A stretch of DNA of 64,000 nt from Alitta virens (taxonomy: Eukaryota; Annelida; Polychaeta; Phyllodocida; Nereididae), in the NCBI GenBank assembly GCA_932294295.1, contig OW028574.1, positions 30,388,145 through 30,452,144 of the forward strand, written 5' to 3'. The notes under the pieces were generated by a model. That model searched no databases, was not told the origin of the DNA, and saw only the letters and a list, made by a program, of their open reading frames with translations. Position numbers and translations under genes: made by a program. This document shows, piece by piece, positions 62,145-64,000 of the stretch. How positions within the stretch are numbered: position 1 is the first letter of the stretch; the number at the start of each line of letters is the position of its first letter.

Positions 62145-63458
62145 TAATGTTTCTTATACAACTGCCTCAGGTTCTTCTTTGACTTGGGATTCTGGTGCAG
62201 TTTCAGCTCCTTTAACTTCTTCTGTCACAACAGCTTCCACCATAACAGACTCACGTTCTTCGTTGAAGAGCCATTCTGGTCCAACTGCAGCTTCTGCAAC
62301 AACTGCTATCTTTCACAACAGCCTCAGGTTCTTCTTTGACTGGTGATTCTGGTGCAGATTGAGCTTCTGTAACTTCTTCATTTACAATTGCTTCCTCCAC
62401 AATATCCTCAGGTTCTTTGACTGGTGACTCAGGCACTGATTCAGCTTCTGTAACATCTTCAGTCAGGATTGTTTCCTCCACAACAGACATATGTTCTTCT
62501 TCGACTGGTGATTCTGGTGCATTTGCAATTTCAGTAACTTCTTCTATCACAACTGCTTCTTCCACAACTGACTCACATTCTTCCTTGAAGAGCAATTCAG
62601 GTCCAGTTTCCGTTTCTGTAACTTCTTCTGTCACAACGGCTTCCTCCACAACATACTCACGTCCTTTGACTGGTGATTTTTGAGCAGCTTTAGCTTCTGT
62701 AACTTCTTGTGTCACAATTGCTTTTCCCACAACAGCCTCAGATTCTTCTTTGACTGGTGATTCCATTGGGGTTTCAGCTTCGGTAACTTCTATCACAACT
62801 ACTTCTTCCACAACTGCCTTCAGTTCTTGGACTGGTGATTCCAGTGTGGTTTCAGCTTCGGTAACTTCCTATATCACAACTACTTCTTCCACAACTGCCT
62901 TCAGTTCTTCTTTGACTGGTGATTCTCTGGTGCAGCTTGAGTTTTGGTAACTACTTCTGTCACAACGGCTTCCACAACAGACTCAGGTTCTTCCTTGACT
63001 GGTGATTTCAGTGTGGTTTCAGCTTCGGTAACTCCTATCACAACTACTTCTTCCACAACTGCCTTCAGTTCTTGGACTGGTGATTCCAGTGTGGTTTCAG
63101 CTTCGGTAACTTCCTCTATCACAACTACTTCTTCCACAACTGCCTTCAGTTCCTCTTTGACTGGTGATTCTGGTGCAGCTTGAGCTTCGGTAACTTCTTC
63201 TGTCACTATTGCTTGCTCCAGAACAGTTTCAGGCACTGACTTGACTGGTGAATCTGGTGCACTGTCAGTTTTTGTAACTTCTTTTGTAACAATTGCTTCT
63301 TCCACAACAGAATCACATTCCTCCTGGACTAGCAATTCTGGTGCATCTTCAGCTTCTGTAACTTCTTCTTTCACAATTTCTTCTTTCACAATAGCCTTAG
63401 GTTCTTCTTTGACTGGTGACTCTAGTGCAGTTTCAGTTCCTGCAATTTCTTGTGACAC
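62145..63458 (-). repeat. Unit U49 (1,314 bp)
   Basis: Near copy of U48. Segment A is 62901-63458 (with EEPKAIV and VTEAED) and B is 62251-62811. The second TAA reads TTA (62145-62147), and module 8 has the TAG. Confidence 0.93.
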
Positions 63459-64000
63459 TTATGTTTCTTATTCAACTGCCTCAGGTTCTTCTTTGACTGG
63501 CGATTCTGGTGCAGTTTCAGCTCCTTTAACTTCTTCTGTCACAACAGCTTCCACCATAACAGACTCACGTTCTTCGTTGAAGAGCCATCTGGTCCAACTG
63601 CAGCTTCTGCAACAACTGCTATCTTTCACAACAGCTTCAGGTTCTTCTTTGACTGGTGATTCTGGTGCAGCTTGAGCTTCTGTAACTTCTTCATTTACAA
63701 TTGCTTCCTCCACAATATCCTCAGGTTCTTTGACTGGTGACTCAGGCGCTGATTCAGCTTCTGTAACATCTTCAGTCAGGATTGTTTCCTCCACAACAGA
63801 CACATGTTCTTCTTCGACTGGTGATTCTGGTGCATTTGCAATTTCAGTAACTTCTTCTATCACAACTGCTTCTTTCACAACTGACTCACATTCTTCCTTG
63901 AAGAGCAATTCAGGTCCAGTTTCCATTTCAGTAACTTCTTCTGTCACAACGGCTTCCTCCACAACATACTCATGTCCTTTGACTGGTGATTTTTGAGCAG
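63459..64000 (-). repeat. Unit U50, partial, with compensating 1-nt deletion
   Basis: Holds modules 16 to part of 10; the rest lies right of the window. A 1-nt loss near 63588 (gccatctgg for gccattctgg) cancels the module 15 insertion about 45 bases away. The frame therefore stays open from 63962 to the first TAA at 63468 (164 residues), with a short garbled stretch CCRSCSW between the two indels. Confidence 0.92.

Larger units (their letters stand above)
1..64000. repeat. Higher-order tandem repeat array, 1,314-bp basic unit
   Basis: The window is filled end to end by head-to-tail copies of one unit. A landmark decamer, cttgtgacac on the + strand, recurs with its last base at 750, 2064, 3378 and so on to 63458, giving 49 landmarks. 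Spacing is 1,314 bp in most intervals. Other classes are 1,149, 1,157, 1,233, 1,241, 1,309, 1,313, 1,316, 1,478 and 1,480 bp. Every class is explained by gain or loss of whole 81-84 bp modules plus the 1-2 nt lesions described elsewhere. Units differ at only a few positions each, so homogenisation or amplification is recent. No stretch of 300 bases or more lies outside the repeat, and neither edge of the array is present. Confidence 0.98.
1..64000 (-). pseudogene. Interior of a repetitive Glu/Val-rich, S-P-V-K protein-coding array (lesioned, both ends missing)
   Basis: Read on the minus strand, the array encodes degenerate repeats of 24-28 residues with cores such as VEEAVVTEEVTEAE and APESPVKEEPE. 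The product would be highly acidic and low in complexity, with no visible signal peptide, membrane segment or catalytic domain; an extended or coiled filament-like or scaffold tail is inferred. Coding ancestry is supported by module lengths that differ in whole codons and by many silent differences between units. Against a working gene, nearly every unit has a 1-nt insertion, a 2-nt insertion and two TAA codons, so no frame stays open for more than a few hundred codons. S-P-V-K-E-E resembles vertebrate neurofilament heavy-chain tails, but this is motif similarity only. It could be a pseudogene-derived satellite, or a real gene whose lesions are spliced or recoded. Start and stop lie outside the window. 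Confidence 0.5.

Noticed and set aside
1..64000. CRISPR array
   Set aside because: The short repeats are contiguous diverged modules without unique spacers, and the pattern is protein-coding.
1..64000. Mobile element or transposon array
   Set aside because: No terminal repeats, target duplications, transposase or reverse transcriptase motifs are seen. The unit is built entirely from protein-coding modules.

Overview
The whole 64 kb window is the interior of one tandem array. No unique sequence, RNA gene, promoter or ordinary gene could be found in it. The basic unit is 1,314 bp. It occurs as 48 complete units plus a partial unit at each end (750 bp on the left, 542 bp on the right), numbered U1 to U50 here in + coordinates. 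The window both starts and ends inside module 10 of a unit, so the array continues on both sides and its true copy number and ends are unknown.

Each unit is a higher-order repeat of 16 smaller modules of about 81-84 bp. Read on the minus strand, a module encodes 24 to 28 residues rich in Glu, Val, Thr, Ala and Pro, with a core like VEEAVVTEEVTEAE followed by APESPVKEEPE. Most modules carry S-P-V-K. A second module type (modules 2, 11 and 15) carries P-E-L-L or P-E-W-L instead. The minus strand is the better coding candidate. Module lengths differ by whole codons, and many differences between units are silent in that frame. The plus strand gives only Ser/Thr-rich antisense frames that stop repeatedly.

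The array cannot be read as one conventional open frame. Nearly every unit carries the same lesions: a 1-nt insertion in module 15, a 2-nt insertion in module 7 (together restoring the 1,314 = 3 x 438 phase), and two in-frame TAA codons at the start of module 1. Some units add a TAG in module 8 or other changes. These lesions were present before the array was amplified. Either the array is a satellite made from a dead or non-coding piece of a repetitive protein gene, or the lesions are handled by splicing, frameshifting or codon reassignment. Sequence alone does not decide this.

Layout: from 751 to 17832 there are thirteen consecutive units of exactly 1,314 bp. From 17.8 to 31.7 kb, 1,157-bp and 1,241-bp deletion units are interspersed. 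From 31.7 to 42.1 kb, 1,313/1,316-bp converted units and one 1,233-bp unit appear. From 42.1 to 48.7 kb several units have 1-nt deletions. From 48.7 to 51.6 kb there are two 1,480-bp expanded units. From 51.6 to 60.8 kb, 1,314/1,316 dimers are followed by an adjacent 1,478/1,149 gain-loss pair. The last two full units are normal in length and nearly identical. Several multi-unit blocks (7,884, 5,183, 3,865 and 3,628 bp) are duplicated, as unequal exchange would produce.

The organism is most likely a eukaryote: there is a very long coding-derived higher-order repeat, no prokaryotic gene layout, and abundant S-P-x-K motifs of the kind found in neurofilament tails and other phosphorylated eukaryotic proteins. 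GC is about 42% in a line counted by hand. Nothing allows a finer taxonomic call.
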